From CAZUZD01 sp964624465 (lineage in GTDB: Bacteria; Planctomycetota; Planctomycetia; Isosphaerales; Isosphaeraceae): a DNA stretch of 11,998 nucleotides. The DNA is taken from positions 1-11,998 of the forward strand of contig CAZUZD010000190.1 of assembly GCA_964624465.1 (NCBI GenBank), written 5' to 3'. The position numbers and the translations under genes are program-made. Under the pieces are notes generated by a model. It saw only the letters and a program-made list of their open reading frames with translations. It searched no databases and was not told the DNA's origin. Positions 1 to 6,840 of this stretch are shown in pieces. The stretch's first letter is position 1, and each line of letters begins with the position of its first letter.

Positions 1-571
1 ACTCCTCGGTGGTGAGCAGGGTGCCGCGGCCGTTGACGTCGATGGCGCCGCCTTCGAGGACGACGCGCTCGGCGCGGCCGTCATCCCCCCCGGCGCGGGG
101 CCGCCAGCGGGGCAGCTCCAGGGCGTCGGCGATGGCGCGCGGCAGGCGGGTGTCGCGGCGGTGGTTCGGGTACTTGGCCCAGCCGTTGAACTTCCAGTGC
201 ACGGCGCCGACGGGGTGCTCGGCGTCGATCCGGACCACGAAGCTGGGCGCCGAGTCGCGGAGCCAGACGCGGTCGGTGGGGGCGGTGAAGAAGCAGACGC
301 GGCCCAGGTCGACGCCGTGGGCCTCCAGCTTGTCGCGGGCGCGGCGGCGCTCGGCCTTGGAGTTCACGACGATGAACACGGGCTCGGAGCGGGCCAGCAG
401 TCGCACGATCTCGGCGTAGACCCAGGGCACGGGGCCGAACTTGCCGGGCCAGTCGGAGCGCTCGTGAGGCCAGGCGATCCAGGTCGCGGCGTGCGGCTCC
501 CACTCGGCGGGCAGGCGGTACCCCTGCTCGGCGGGCGACAGGTTCGGCTCCGGGATCCGGGACATCGGCAT
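1..571 (-). CDS. aguA: Agmatine deiminase, N-terminal part (runs off left edge)
   Basis: About 190 residues are visible and the frame stays open to the left edge, so the C-terminal half is missing. The family (agmatine deiminase / bacterial peptidylarginine deiminase type) hydrolyses agmatine to N-carbamoylputrescine and ammonia, in the cytoplasmic arginine-to-putrescine route. Visible family blocks are LPAEWEPHAATWIAWPHE near the N-terminus, VWLRDSAPSF with the conserved Asp at about residue 106, WKFNGWAKYP, and LEGGAIDVNGRGTLLTTEE at the edge. The later catalytic His/Asp and Cys lie outside the window. Two in-frame ATGs are possible, at 571 and 565. GAGGA lies 4 nt before the first and 10 nt before the second, so the choice is open. 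The gene follows the aldo/keto reductase gene in the same direction after 160 nt. A related peptidylarginine-deiminase-type enzyme is the main alternative. No signal peptide is seen. Confidence 0.85.
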   Translation of the reverse strand, partial: MPMSRIPEPNLSPAEQGYRLPAEWEPHAATWIAWPHERSDWPGKFGPVPWVYAEIVRLLARSEPVFIVVNSKAERRRARDKLEAHGVDLGRVCFFTAPTDRVWLRDSAPSFVVRIDAEHPVGAVHWKFNGWAKYPNHRRDTRLPRAIADALELPRWRPRAGGDDGRAERVVLEGGAIDVNGRGTLLTTEE

Positions 572-607
572 GCGTTCCTCGGGACAGGCGCGGGCGGTGC
601 CCCGCGT

Positions 608-633
608 CGCCGGGGCCAAGGACGGCCCCGGCG
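608..633 (-). terminator. GC-rich hairpin between the reductase and agmatine deiminase genes
   Basis: A perfect 10-bp stem (608-617 pairs with 624-633) with a 6-nt loop lies 99 nt after the reductase stop and about 37 nt before the agmatine deiminase start, read on minus. No T-run follows it in the direction of transcription. It may end or weaken transcription between the two genes, or may be a leader structure of the second gene. Only the pairing is seen directly. Confidence 0.35.
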
Positions 634-731
634 GCGGGCGCACCGGTTGGGAAAAACCCGACGTCGACGACGGAAGGGCGATCGCCGTCGCCCCTGGCCT
701 CGAAGAGAAGTCGGTCCAGGCCGGCGGGGCG

Positions 732-1985
732 TCAGCCCAGCAGGCGGTCGACCTCGGGCATGAGCTTCGTGAAGTTCAGGCGGTTGGGGCACGCCTTCTG
801 TGCGGCGGCCAGGTCGGCGCCCTGCCAGTCGCGCTCGGCGGCGGGCAGCTCGGCGTAGAGCTTGCGGGCGTCGCCGCGGACGCCGTGGTGCTCGTAGTAG
901 GTGAGATACCGGGTCAGGTCGCCGAGGCGGGCGGTGGTGCCGGCGGCGGCGGCGCAGCGGCCGTCGCAGTCGGCGCACAGGGTCATGCCGTGGGCGCGGC
1001 TGGCGTCGCGGAGGTCGCGGATGTCCGCCTCCTTGAGCGGGCCGACGGTGCCGAACTTCCGGGCCGTCTCGGCGTTCTCGCGGATGTGGTCGGTGTTCCG
1101 CAGCGACACGCAGGCGCTGGCGATCCGCTCGTCGGTCCAGATCGCGTGCAGCAGGCCGCCGAACGGGGTGAGCTCGCGCTCCTTGAGGCTTTTGACCTTC
1201 TCGGTGACCTGCTGGAGGATGCTCGGCAGGGTGCCGCCGGGGTTGAACTGGCCGGCGACCTGCTTCATCGAGATCAGGCCGATGTCCTTGGCGTGGCAGG
1301 CGTCCAGCGCCTTGTTCAGCTCGCTGTCCTTGTCGAGCCAGGGGGTGTACTGGAGCATGATCGCGTCGACGAAGTTCCCCTCGGCGGCGGCGTTCAGGAT
1401 CCTGGCCCGGTCCTTGTGGTGGGTCGAGAAGCCGAAGTGCTTGATCTTGCCGGTGGCCTTGATCTTCTCGATGGCGCGGGCGAACTCGACGTCCTTGGGC
1501 CAGGTCACGCCCTCGTCGACGGAGTGGTCGCCCAGGGCATGGATGAAGAACAGGTCGATGTGGTCGGTGCCGAGCGCCGCGAGGCGGTCGTCGACCATCT
1601 TGGCGAGGTCGGAGGCCTGGCGGGGGCCGTCCTTGGTGACCAGGAAGATCTGCTTGCGGACCTCGGGCTGCTGCTGGAACCAGCGCTTGAAGGCGGGCTC
1701 GGAGCCGTACGACTTGGCCGTGTCGAAGTAGCGGATGCCGTTGGCGAAGCCGAACCGCAGCAGGCGGTCGAGGCCGGGGGCCTGCCAGGTGCCCTGGTTC
1801 AGGATCGTGACCTCGACGCCGGTCTTGCCGAGCTTGCGCTTCGGGAGGACCTTGGCGTCGGCGTCGGCGGGCTTGGCGTCCTGGGCGCGGGCGGACAGGC
1901 CCACGCTGGCAGCCGTGGCGGCGATGGCGCCGGTCTGGAGGAACTCGCGGCGGTGAACGGTGCCGGCGGCGTCGTGCTGCTCCAT
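732..1985 (-). CDS. Tat-exported aldo/keto reductase with cysteine-rich C-terminus
   Basis: This 417-residue protein is a predicted NAD(P)H-dependent aldo/keto reductase. The N-terminus has a twin-arginine motif (HRREFLQTG, Arg12-Arg13), a hydrophobic Ala-rich stretch and a likely cleavage after ARA (about residue 34). Export in folded form is therefore expected. The barrel begins at about residue 45 (LPKRKLGKTGVEVT). The classic catalytic tetrad is visible as Asp88 and Tyr93 (YFDTAKSYGSE), Lys118 (FLVTKDG) and His149 (FFIHALGD). The C-terminal part holds CADCDGRC (Cys337, 340, 344) and a later CPNRLNF (Cys399). These resemble the iron-sulfur tail of some bacterial aldo/keto reductases, although the spacing is not the usual one. 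The substrate is unknown. The ATG at 1985 is preceded by GAGGGGG at 8 nt and by a good promoter match about 90 bp upstream. The reductase fold is certain; metal or cluster binding is inference. Confidence 0.92.
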   Translation of the reverse strand: MEQHDAAGTVHRREFLQTGAIAATAASVGLSARAQDAKPADADAKVLPKRKLGKTGVEVTILNQGTWQAPGLDRLLRFGFANGIRYFDTAKSYGSEPAFKRWFQQQPEVRKQIFLVTKDGPRQASDLAKMVDDRLAALGTDHIDLFFIHALGDHSVDEGVTWPKDVEFARAIEKIKATGKIKHFGFSTHHKDRARILNAAAEGNFVDAIMLQYTPWLDKDSELNKALDACHAKDIGLISMKQVAGQFNPGGTLPSILQQVTEKVKSLKERELTPFGGLLHAIWTDERIASACVSLRNTDHIRENAETARKFGTVGPLKEADIRDLRDASRAHGMTLCADCDGRCAAAAGTTARLGDLTRYLTYYEHHGVRGDARKLYAELPAAERDWQGADLAAAQKACPNRLNFTKLMPEVDRLLG

Positions 1986-2073
1986 CGGTCAGACCCCCTC
2001 TTGGCCGGGCCACGGCGCGGGCCGTGGCCGTCATCCCGATCCGGCAGGCCGCGCTCGGCCCGCAACGGCGGTC

Positions 2074-2103
2074 ATTCTAAACCGCTTGCGGCCAAACGGG
2101 CAA
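2074..2103 (-). promoter_or_regulatory. Sigma70-like promoter of the aldo/keto reductase gene
   Basis: On minus, TTGCCC (2103-2098) and TAGAAT (2079-2074) are separated by 18 bp. The -10 box matches TATAAT at five of six positions and the -35 box matches TTGACA at four of six. Transcription would start near 2067, giving a leader of about 80 nt before the ATG at 1985. AT-rich hexamers of this kind stand out in this GC-rich sequence. Confidence 0.5.
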
Positions 2104-2501
2104 CGTCGAGCCGGGAGGGGGCCGCCCGCCGCGCGCACCGCCGCCGCCACGCCGGCGGCCGGTCCTGGGGATGGGTTCGATCCCCCCGGGATACCGATCG
2201 CCCGCGCGGCGGCGGAGAACTTCGGGCGCGGTGCCGGCCCGCGGGCAGACGGGCCGTGGCGCTCAGGGCTGCGGGCTCAGGGGGTGCACCGGCCAGTGGG
2301 CGAGTCCGGGCTGGCGTGCGACCGGGGCGGGTCCGGGATCGGTGGTGAATCACCGCCCGCCGGTGGTCGGCTGGGGAAAACGGCCCCGTCGCGTGCCAGT
2401 TCGGTCTCGAGTCGGTGGCCCGGGTCCGGCCCGGCCGTCTGGTCCGTCCCGTCCGGACGGTCAGGGCCGGCGGGCCACCGAGGGGGGTGCGTCGTGCGGT
2501 C
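2104..2501. other. Gene-free stretch between reductase promoter and csrA end
   Basis: About 400 bp with no convincing gene on either strand. The open frames crossing it encode Arg/Pro/Gly/Ala-rich translations typical of GC-rich noncoding DNA and match no family I recognise. A 12-bp palindrome (CCGTCCGGACGG) lies at 2449-2460. A T-arm-like string at 2173-2184 has no surrounding tRNA cloverleaf. Confidence 0.5.
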
Positions 2502-2525
2502 GATCGGACCGGCCAGGGGCCGATC
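2502..2525 (-). terminator. Hairpin overlapping the csrA stop codon
   Basis: GATCGG(a)CC at 2502-2510 pairs with GGCCGATC at 2518-2525, with one bulged base and a 7-nt loop. The right arm overlaps the csrA stop codon. It is placed where a terminator would be, but no T-run follows on minus, so its role is uncertain. Confidence 0.3.
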
Positions 2526-2721
2526 AGACCTCGAGCATCATGGCGGCGTCGGCCACCATCACCGGGCGCTCGAAGGGCCGCAGCTCCTGCCGGAGCACGG
2601 GCACGTCCAGCGGGGCCTCGATGCCGATGCGGACCTGATTTTTATCGAGCTTCACCACCGTCAGGGTGATGTTGCCGTTGATCACGATCTTCTCGTTCAG
2701 CTTCCGGCTCAGAACCAGCAT
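2524..2721 (-). CDS. csrA: CsrA translational regulator
   Basis: This 65-residue protein is a full-length CsrA/RsmA, a small homodimeric RNA-binding regulator. It binds GGA motifs in mRNA leaders and changes translation or stability. The sequence starts MLVLSRKLNEKIVINGNIT and continues NQVRIGIEAP and VPVLRQELRP. The RNA-contact residues Leu4, Arg6 and Arg44 are present. Position 43, His in the E. coli protein, is Leu here. Longer in-frame starts exist up to 2859, but MLVLSRK is the family start. It has a very strong Shine-Dalgarno (GGAGGTG) 5 nt upstream. No flagellar genes or fliW, frequent neighbours of csrA, are in the window. The gene diverges from ispF, has its own promoter match and a leader of about 185 nt, and its ribosome site lies in a hairpin loop. 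Confidence 0.97.
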   Translation of the reverse strand: MLVLSRKLNEKIVINGNITLTVVKLDKNQVRIGIEAPLDVPVLRQELRPFERPVMVADAAMMLEV

Positions 2722-2722
2722 C

Positions 2723-2745
2723 GGAACACCTCCGTGACCTGTTCC
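2723..2745 (-). promoter_or_regulatory. csrA leader hairpin presenting the Shine-Dalgarno in its loop
   Basis: Read on minus, GGAACA (2745-2740) and TGTTCC (2728-2723) form a perfect 6-bp inverted repeat, which a G-T pair could extend. They enclose the 11-nt loop GGTCACGGAGG. The loop carries the GGAGG ribosome site and a CACGGA core, and the start codon ATG begins 2 nt (at 2721) after the right arm. A GGA in a hairpin loop over the ribosome site is the classic layout of a CsrA target, so negative autoregulation is a reasonable guess. The repeat is seen; binding is inferred. Confidence 0.5.
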
Positions 2746-2913
2746 ACCGCCGAGTCTCTCGGGCCACCAGGCTTGGCGACCTCGACGGGAGAAGTGGAAA
2801 TGCACCCACCATGCCACGGGCCCACGATTTCCGGCCGGTTTTCCGTAAACCCTTGCCAACCATTCCCCAAGAAAAATTCAAGTCGGCCGCCCCCCGGCGC
2901 CGAGAGCTGGGCG

Positions 2914-2943
2914 ATTGTAGAGACCGCCATGCCAGGTGGTGAA
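2914..2943 (-). promoter_or_regulatory. csrA: Sigma70-like promoter of csrA
   Basis: On minus, TTCACC (2943-2938) and TACAAT (2919-2914) are 18 bp apart. The -10 box has five of six consensus bases and the -35 box four of six. Transcription would start near 2907, leaving a leader of roughly 185 nt before csrA. That is long enough for post-transcriptional control. Confidence 0.5.
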
Positions 2944-3001
2944 AACCCTTCCCTGCCCGTGGGGTCCGGGCCGGTGGAATGGGAACTCCGGGGCGCAGGG
3001 G

Positions 3002-3031
3002 GTGACAGTGCCGGCCCGCCGGCGATACGAT
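3002..3031 (+). promoter_or_regulatory. ispF: Sigma70-like promoter of ispF
   Basis: GTGACA (3002-3007) and TACGAT (3026-3031) are separated by 18 bp; five of six -35 bases and four of six -10 bases match consensus. The start point would be near 3038, about 70 nt before the GTG start. The leader contains a CCCGGG (3045-3050) / CCCGGG (3057-3062) hairpin with a 6-nt loop. Confidence 0.5.
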
Positions 3032-3108
3032 CGGCCGGCGCCGGCCCGGGTCCGGTCCCGGGTTCCGGGGCGGATTCTGGCGAGCGGGCAGCAGGGGGAG
3101 GGTCGGCC

Positions 3109-3594
3109 GTGGATCAGCTTCGGGTCGGACTGGGTCACGACACGCACCGGCTCGTCGAGGGCCGTCCGCTGATCCTGGCGGGCGTGACGATCCCCTTCGA
3201 CCGCGGCCTGTACGGCCACTCGGACGCCGACGTCGTCCTGCACGCCGTGGCCGACGCCCTGCTGGGTGCCGCCGGCCTGGGGGACATCGGCGAGCAGTTC
3301 CCGGACACCGACCCGCAGTGGAAGGGGCTCGACAGCGCGGTGCTGCTGCGGGCGGTGCTGGAGCGGGTCGCCGCCGCGGGATTCCAGCCGATCAACTGCG
3401 ACGTGATCGTCTTCGCCCAGCTCCCGAAGCTCACCCCGCACAAGCCGGCGCTGCGGCGACGGCTGGCGGAGCTGCTGGGGCTGCCGGAGTCGGACGTGAA
3501 CCTCAAGGCGAAGACCGGCGAGCTGGTCGGGCCGATCGGCCGGGGCGAGGCGATCGCCTGCGAGGCGATCGTCCTGGTCCGCAAGAGCGGCTGA
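3109..3594 (+). CDS. ispF: 2-C-methyl-D-erythritol 2,4-cyclodiphosphate synthase
   Basis: The 161-residue protein has the normal length for IspF. IspF forms 2-C-methyl-D-erythritol 2,4-cyclodiphosphate with release of CMP, in the cytoplasmic MEP route to isoprenoids. The zinc site is visible as Asp11 and His13 (GLGHDTHRL) and His45 (GHSDADVVLHAV), with the same spacing as in the E. coli enzyme. Further family blocks are DALLGAAGLGDIGEQFPDTDP, the AQLPKLTPHKP segment and the C-terminal GPIGRGEAIACEA. I chose GTG at 3109. The frame is open far upstream without family similarity, while this start has GGGGGAGGG just before it and puts the first strand at the correct place. The next gene converges on it with 21 nt between stops. 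cysS, a frequent partner of ispF, lies about 1 kb downstream beyond an inserted unrelated gene. Confidence 0.97.
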   Translation: MDQLRVGLGHDTHRLVEGRPLILAGVTIPFDRGLYGHSDADVVLHAVADALLGAAGLGDIGEQFPDTDPQWKGLDSAVLLRAVLERVAAAGFQPINCDVIVFAQLPKLTPHKPALRRRLAELLGLPESDVNLKAKTGELVGPIGRGEAIACEAIVLVRKSG

Positions 3595-3615
3595 GATCGG
3601 CCCGCTGGCCCGACG

Positions 3616-4257
3616 TCAGTTCTGATCCACCCAGTTGAAGCCCGAGTCCCAGTTCGGCGGCGTGTACTGCACCGGGGCCGCCCCGCGCTGCTGGCTCCGG
3701 GTCGGGTACACGACCGGCGACAGGGCGGGCTGGAACGGGTAGCTGAACGAGGTGGACTCGGTGGCCGTGGCGATGCCGTTGTAGCCGCGAGTCACGGTCG
3801 TCACCGGCGCGGAGGTGGCCCGGAAGGCGGAAAAGGGGCCGTAGGTGCCCATTTCCCCCCAGCCGTAGCCGCTCATGGGCGTGTAGCCCGAGCCGCCCGA
3901 GGTGTTGTTGCCGCCCATGGTGATCTGCGGCTCGGGGTAGAACGTGCCCAGCATCGGCGACCGCTCCAGGCCGTCGGGCGTCGGCAGCGGCGCGGGGGCC
4001 ACGGCCTGGGTGCGGACGTAGCCGGTGCGCGGGGCGGGCGTCGCAACGCGGGGGGCCGCCGTGGTCGTGTAGTAGGTGGTCGGCGCCGGCGGCGGGGCCG
4101 TGCGGGGGGCGCGGGCCGGGCGGAGGTACACCCGGTCGGGCACGACCCGGAGCGGCCGGTACTGGACCTGGGCCTCGGCGGCCGGGCTCACCAGCCCGAA
4201 TGCGGCCAGGGCCAGCAGCCACGGGGCCCGCGCGGGGCGCAGCATGTGCCAGATCAT
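3616..4257 (-). CDS. Exported Pro/Thr/Tyr-rich protein of unknown function
   Basis: I do not recognise a family in this 213-residue protein. It begins with an Arg-containing segment and a hydrophobic core (WLLALAAFGLVSPAAEA), with likely cleavage after residue 29, so a general secretory signal is expected. Residues 30-95 are rich in Pro, Ala, Arg and Thr. The following part is rich in Gly, Ser, Thr and Tyr (for example GTFYPEPQITMGGNN and TPMSGYGWGEMGTYG), and the end carries NWDSGFNWVDQN. There is no second membrane segment and no lipobox. Low complexity suggests an extended surface or periplasmic protein. ATG 4257 has only a distant GAGG (about 11 nt); ATG 4245 would also leave a signal peptide. 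The frame is open further upstream to 4482 without signal-like or conserved sequence. It converges with ispF and diverges from cysS. The coding call rests on the clean signal peptide and a composition less arginine-rich than the shadow frames. Confidence 0.75.
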   Translation of the reverse strand: MIWHMLRPARAPWLLALAAFGLVSPAAEAQVQYRPLRVVPDRVYLRPARAPRTAPPPAPTTYYTTTAAPRVATPAPRTGYVRTQAVAPAPLPTPDGLERSPMLGTFYPEPQITMGGNNTSGGSGYTPMSGYGWGEMGTYGPFSAFRATSAPVTTVTRGYNGIATATESTSFSYPFQPALSPVVYPTRSQQRGAAPVQYTPPNWDSGFNWVDQN

Positions 4258-4577
4258 GGCGGGGGAAACCTCAACAGGGTGCGGGCTCAAGGGTGTGATC
4301 CCGGGGCCTCTCGGTCGAAGGCTCCGGGATCTTGAGCAAACATAGCCGGATTCCGGGCCCAGCGCCGGATTCCCTGGCCCGGTTCGCCGGCGACCGCGCG
4401 GGTCGTCCGGGTTGTGGGGTTCGGGTGGGGTTCTGGAGCGATTGTCGGGCCGGCGGGGTCCGATTCCCGTCGCTGCCGCCATCTGGTAGGCTGACGCCGA
4501 GGTCCGGGCCCGCCGATCGAGGCGGCCCTGATGTTCCCTCTCCGACCCGCCGTTTCGACCCGGGACCCCGACCGCCC
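4258..4577. other. Divergent spacer between the exported-protein gene and cysS
   Basis: This 320-bp region should hold control elements for both flanking genes. Only weak promoter guesses are possible. On minus there is TATGTT at 4344-4339 without a clear -35. On plus there is TAGGCT at 4487-4492 with TTCCCG 17 bp before it. I see no convincing gene, terminator or repeat in it. Confidence 0.4.
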
Positions 4578-6074
4578 ATGGCCCTGCGCGTTTACAACAC
4601 CCTGTCGCAGACGAAGGAACCGTTCCAGACCGTCCAGCCCGGCAAGGTGGGCATGTACGTCTGCGGGCCGACCGTCTACTCGTTCAGCCACATCGGCCAC
4701 ATGGTCGGGCCGGTCATCTTCGACACGATCAAGAAGTACCTCGTCTACGCCGGCTACGACGTCACCTGGGTCGTCAACATCACCGACGTCGACGACAAGC
4801 TCATCGTCCGGGTCCAGTCCGAGGGGGCGACCGCCGCCGACATGGCCGCCCGCGTCAAGGCGCTGGCCGAGTCGGTGACGGCCGACTACCTCGACTGCCT
4901 GGGCGCCCTGGGCGTCGACGGCATCGACCACATGCCCCGGGCCACCGAGCACATCCCCGAGATCCTGACCATCACCCAGGGCCTCATCGATCGCGGCTTC
5001 GCGTACGCCTCGCAGGGGGACGTCTACTTCGACGTCAGCAAGGCGGCCGCCTACGGCAAGCTCAGCCACCGCGACCCCGAGGAGCTGGAGGCCGGCGCCC
5101 GCATCGAGCCCACGGCCGTGAAGCGGCACCCCGGCGACTTCGCCCTCTGGAAGGGCTCCAAGCCCGGCGAGCCCGCCTGGGACAGCCCCTGGGGACCCGG
5201 GCGCCCGGGGTGGCACATCGAGTGCTCGGCCTTGAGCCTGAAGCTCCTGGGCGAGCACTTCGACATCCACGGCGGCGGCCTGGATCTCGTGTTCCCGCAC
5301 CACGAGAACGAGGTGGTGCAGTCGGAGTGCTACACCGGCAAGACGTTCGCCAGCTACTGGCTGCACAACGGCCTGCTGACCAAGGGCGGCCGCAAGATCA
5401 GCAAGAGCGACCCGGACACGGTCGTCGAGATGCGCGGGCTGCTGGAGCGGCACGAGCCCGACACGATCCGGGCCCTGCTGCTCTCCAGCCACTACCGCCG
5501 GCCGATTGACTACTCCAACGACCGGCTCGACGAGGTGGCCCGGGGCCTCCAGGGCTTCCGCAACCTGTTCGAGCGGGCCGAGCGGATCACCGGCACGAGC
5601 TTCTACGGCCTGCCCATCGCCGCCAGGCGGGACGACGCCGCCGTGGCCGGGGCCCCGGCCGGGGTGCTCGAGCACCGGGCGCGGTTCCTGGAGGCGATGG
5701 ACGACGACTTCAACACCGGCGGCGCCGTCGGGGCCCTGCACGACCTGGCCCGCGACCTGAACCGCCTGGCCGATTCCGCGAAGCTCGAGGCCGCCGGCGC
5801 CGACCCGGCCGCGCTGGCCGGCTTCCGCCAGGGCCTGCTCGTGCTCCGCGAGCTCACCGCGATCCTCGGCCTGTTCCGCCAGCCGCCGGCCGCCGCGGCT
5901 GCCGGCGAGGGGGACACGCTCACCGCGCCGCTGATGGAGCTGCTGATCGACCTGCGGGCCCAGCTCCGCAAGGAGAAGAACTTCGCCCTGGCCGACCGGA
6001 TCCGCAACCGGCTGACCGAGCTGGGCGTGACGCTCGAGGATCGCCCCGACGGCACCGGCTGGAAGCGCGCCTGA
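4578..6074 (+). CDS. cysS: Cysteinyl-tRNA synthetase
   Basis: The 498-residue protein is a full-length class I cysteinyl-tRNA synthetase, charging tRNA-Cys in the cytoplasm. It starts MALRVYNTLSQTKEPF and has YVCGPTVYSFSHIGH with the HIGH signature at 38-41. The zinc ligands are Cys29, Cys216 (HIECSAL), His241 and Glu245 (FPHHENE), with E. coli-like spacing. The second ATP signature is KISKS at 273-277, a common variant of KMSKS; it is followed by DPDT instead of the more usual LGN. The C-terminal helical part ends with the typical LRKEKNFALADRIRNRLTELGVTLEDRPDGTGW. The start is fixed by similarity only: no good Shine-Dalgarno precedes it, which is unlike its neighbours. It is divergent from the exported-protein gene, and a hairpin separates it from ruvC. 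Confidence 0.99.
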   Translation: MALRVYNTLSQTKEPFQTVQPGKVGMYVCGPTVYSFSHIGHMVGPVIFDTIKKYLVYAGYDVTWVVNITDVDDKLIVRVQSEGATAADMAARVKALAESVTADYLDCLGALGVDGIDHMPRATEHIPEILTITQGLIDRGFAYASQGDVYFDVSKAAAYGKLSHRDPEELEAGARIEPTAVKRHPGDFALWKGSKPGEPAWDSPWGPGRPGWHIECSALSLKLLGEHFDIHGGGLDLVFPHHENEVVQSECYTGKTFASYWLHNGLLTKGGRKISKSDPDTVVEMRGLLERHEPDTIRALLLSSHYRRPIDYSNDRLDEVARGLQGFRNLFERAERITGTSFYGLPIAARRDDAAVAGAPAGVLEHRARFLEAMDDDFNTGGAVGALHDLARDLNRLADSAKLEAAGADPAALAGFRQGLLVLRELTAILGLFRQPPAAAAAGEGDTLTAPLMELLIDLRAQLRKEKNFALADRIRNRLTELGVTLEDRPDGTGWKRA

Positions 6075-6102
6075 CCGCCGGCCGCCGCGACCCATCTCCG
6101 CC

Positions 6103-6130
6103 ACCGCCCCCGGGAGTGCCCCGGGGCGGT
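6103..6130 (+). terminator. Hairpin after cysS
   Basis: ACCGCCCC (6103-6110) pairs with GGGGCGGT (6123-6130). After one bulged base, GGG (6112-6114) pairs with CCC (6120-6122) around a 5-nt loop. It lies 28 nt behind the cysS stop and ends 45 nt before ruvC. It has no T-run, so it could be a factor-independent terminator of a GC-rich type or only an attenuating structure. Confidence 0.4.
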
Positions 6131-6175
6131 GCTCTCGCCGAGGCGCCACCCCAGGGAGGGGAGGGACCGAGACCC

Positions 6176-6775
6176 ATGCCGCCGACCGCAACGGGCCCCT
6201 CCGTGGCCCGCCCCGACCCCGCCCGGAGCGGCAGGGTCCTGGGCATCGACCCCGGCCTGAACATCACCGGCTACGCCGTCGTCGAGGCGATGGCCGGCGC
6301 CACCGGGGCGCTCCGCGCCGCCAGGGTCGTCGAGGCCGGCGTGATCCGCGGCGGCCGCGCCGGCGGCGAGTCCGACGGCGACGCGACCGTCGGCACCGCC
6401 GCGCTCGGCGAGCGGCTGCGGCGGATCCACGAGGGCATCCTCGAGGTCATCGACGCCTTCGACCCCGTGGCCCTGGCGCTGGAGCAGGTGCACAGCCACC
6501 CCAAGTTCCCCCGCACGGCCATCCTGATGTCGCACGCCCGCGGCGTGATCATGCTCGCCGCCCGGCTCCGGGGCGTGCCCGTGCAGGGCTACGCCGCGTC
6601 TCGGATCAAGAAGACGCTCACCGGCAGCGGCAAGGCGCCCAAGCTCCAGATGCAGCACGCGATCATGGCCGAGCTGGGCCTCGACCGCCTGCCCGAGCCG
6701 CACGACGTGGCCGACGCCTGCGCCATCGCGCTCTGCCACCTCCAGACCGCCCGCAGCCTCCGGCCCGGCCGCTGA
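6176..6775 (+). CDS. ruvC: Crossover junction endodeoxyribonuclease RuvC
   Basis: The 199-residue protein is the Holliday-junction resolvase that works with the RuvAB branch-migration motor in recombinational repair. It nicks junctions symmetrically with Mg2+. The RNase-H-like core begins with RVLGIDPGLNITGYAVVE (catalytic Asp25), continues with LALEQVHSH (Glu103), and ends with PHDVADACAIALCH (Asp177 and Asp180), so all four acidic residues of the family are present. The segment GYAASRIKKTLTGSGKAPK corresponds to the usual DNA-contact region. Compared with E. coli RuvC it has an N-terminal extension of about 18 residues and a Gly/Asp-rich insertion around residues 61-75. ATG 6176 is preceded by GGGAGGGGAGGG; an in-frame ATG at 6116 lacks such a site. 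ruvA and ruvB are not in the window. The next gene follows after 65 nt on the same strand. Confidence 0.97.
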   Translation: MPPTATGPSVARPDPARSGRVLGIDPGLNITGYAVVEAMAGATGALRAARVVEAGVIRGGRAGGESDGDATVGTAALGERLRRIHEGILEVIDAFDPVALALEQVHSHPKFPRTAILMSHARGVIMLAARLRGVPVQGYAASRIKKTLTGSGKAPKLQMQHAIMAELGLDRLPEPHDVADACAIALCHLQTARSLRPGR

Positions 6776-6840
6776 CCCGCCGGCGCCTGCCCGGCCTGCC
6801 CGCCCTGCCCCATCCCCGATGCGCCGCCAGGAGCCACCCC

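Noticed and set aside
2173..2184. GGGTTCGATCCC, which looks like a tRNA T-arm
   Set aside because: No D-arm, anticodon arm or acceptor stem of matching spacing can be formed from the flanking bases on either strand.
2449..2460. Palindrome CCGTCCGGACGG as csrA terminator
   Set aside because: It is short, made almost only of G and C, lacks a T-run, and another hairpin lies closer to the csrA stop.
2722..2859. In-frame N-terminal extension of csrA
   Set aside because: CsrA proteins start with MLVLSRK, which has a near-perfect Shine-Dalgarno directly upstream; the extension lacks similarity.
1960..3108. Long in-frame upstream extension of ispF
   Set aside because: It has no family similarity, would run through csrA antisense and its promoter, and IspF of normal length starts at the GTG at 3109 with a good ribosome site.
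4287..6191. Minus-strand open frame of 634 codons
   Set aside because: It is exactly antisense to cysS and its Val/Gly/Leu-rich pattern follows from the codon bias of cysS.
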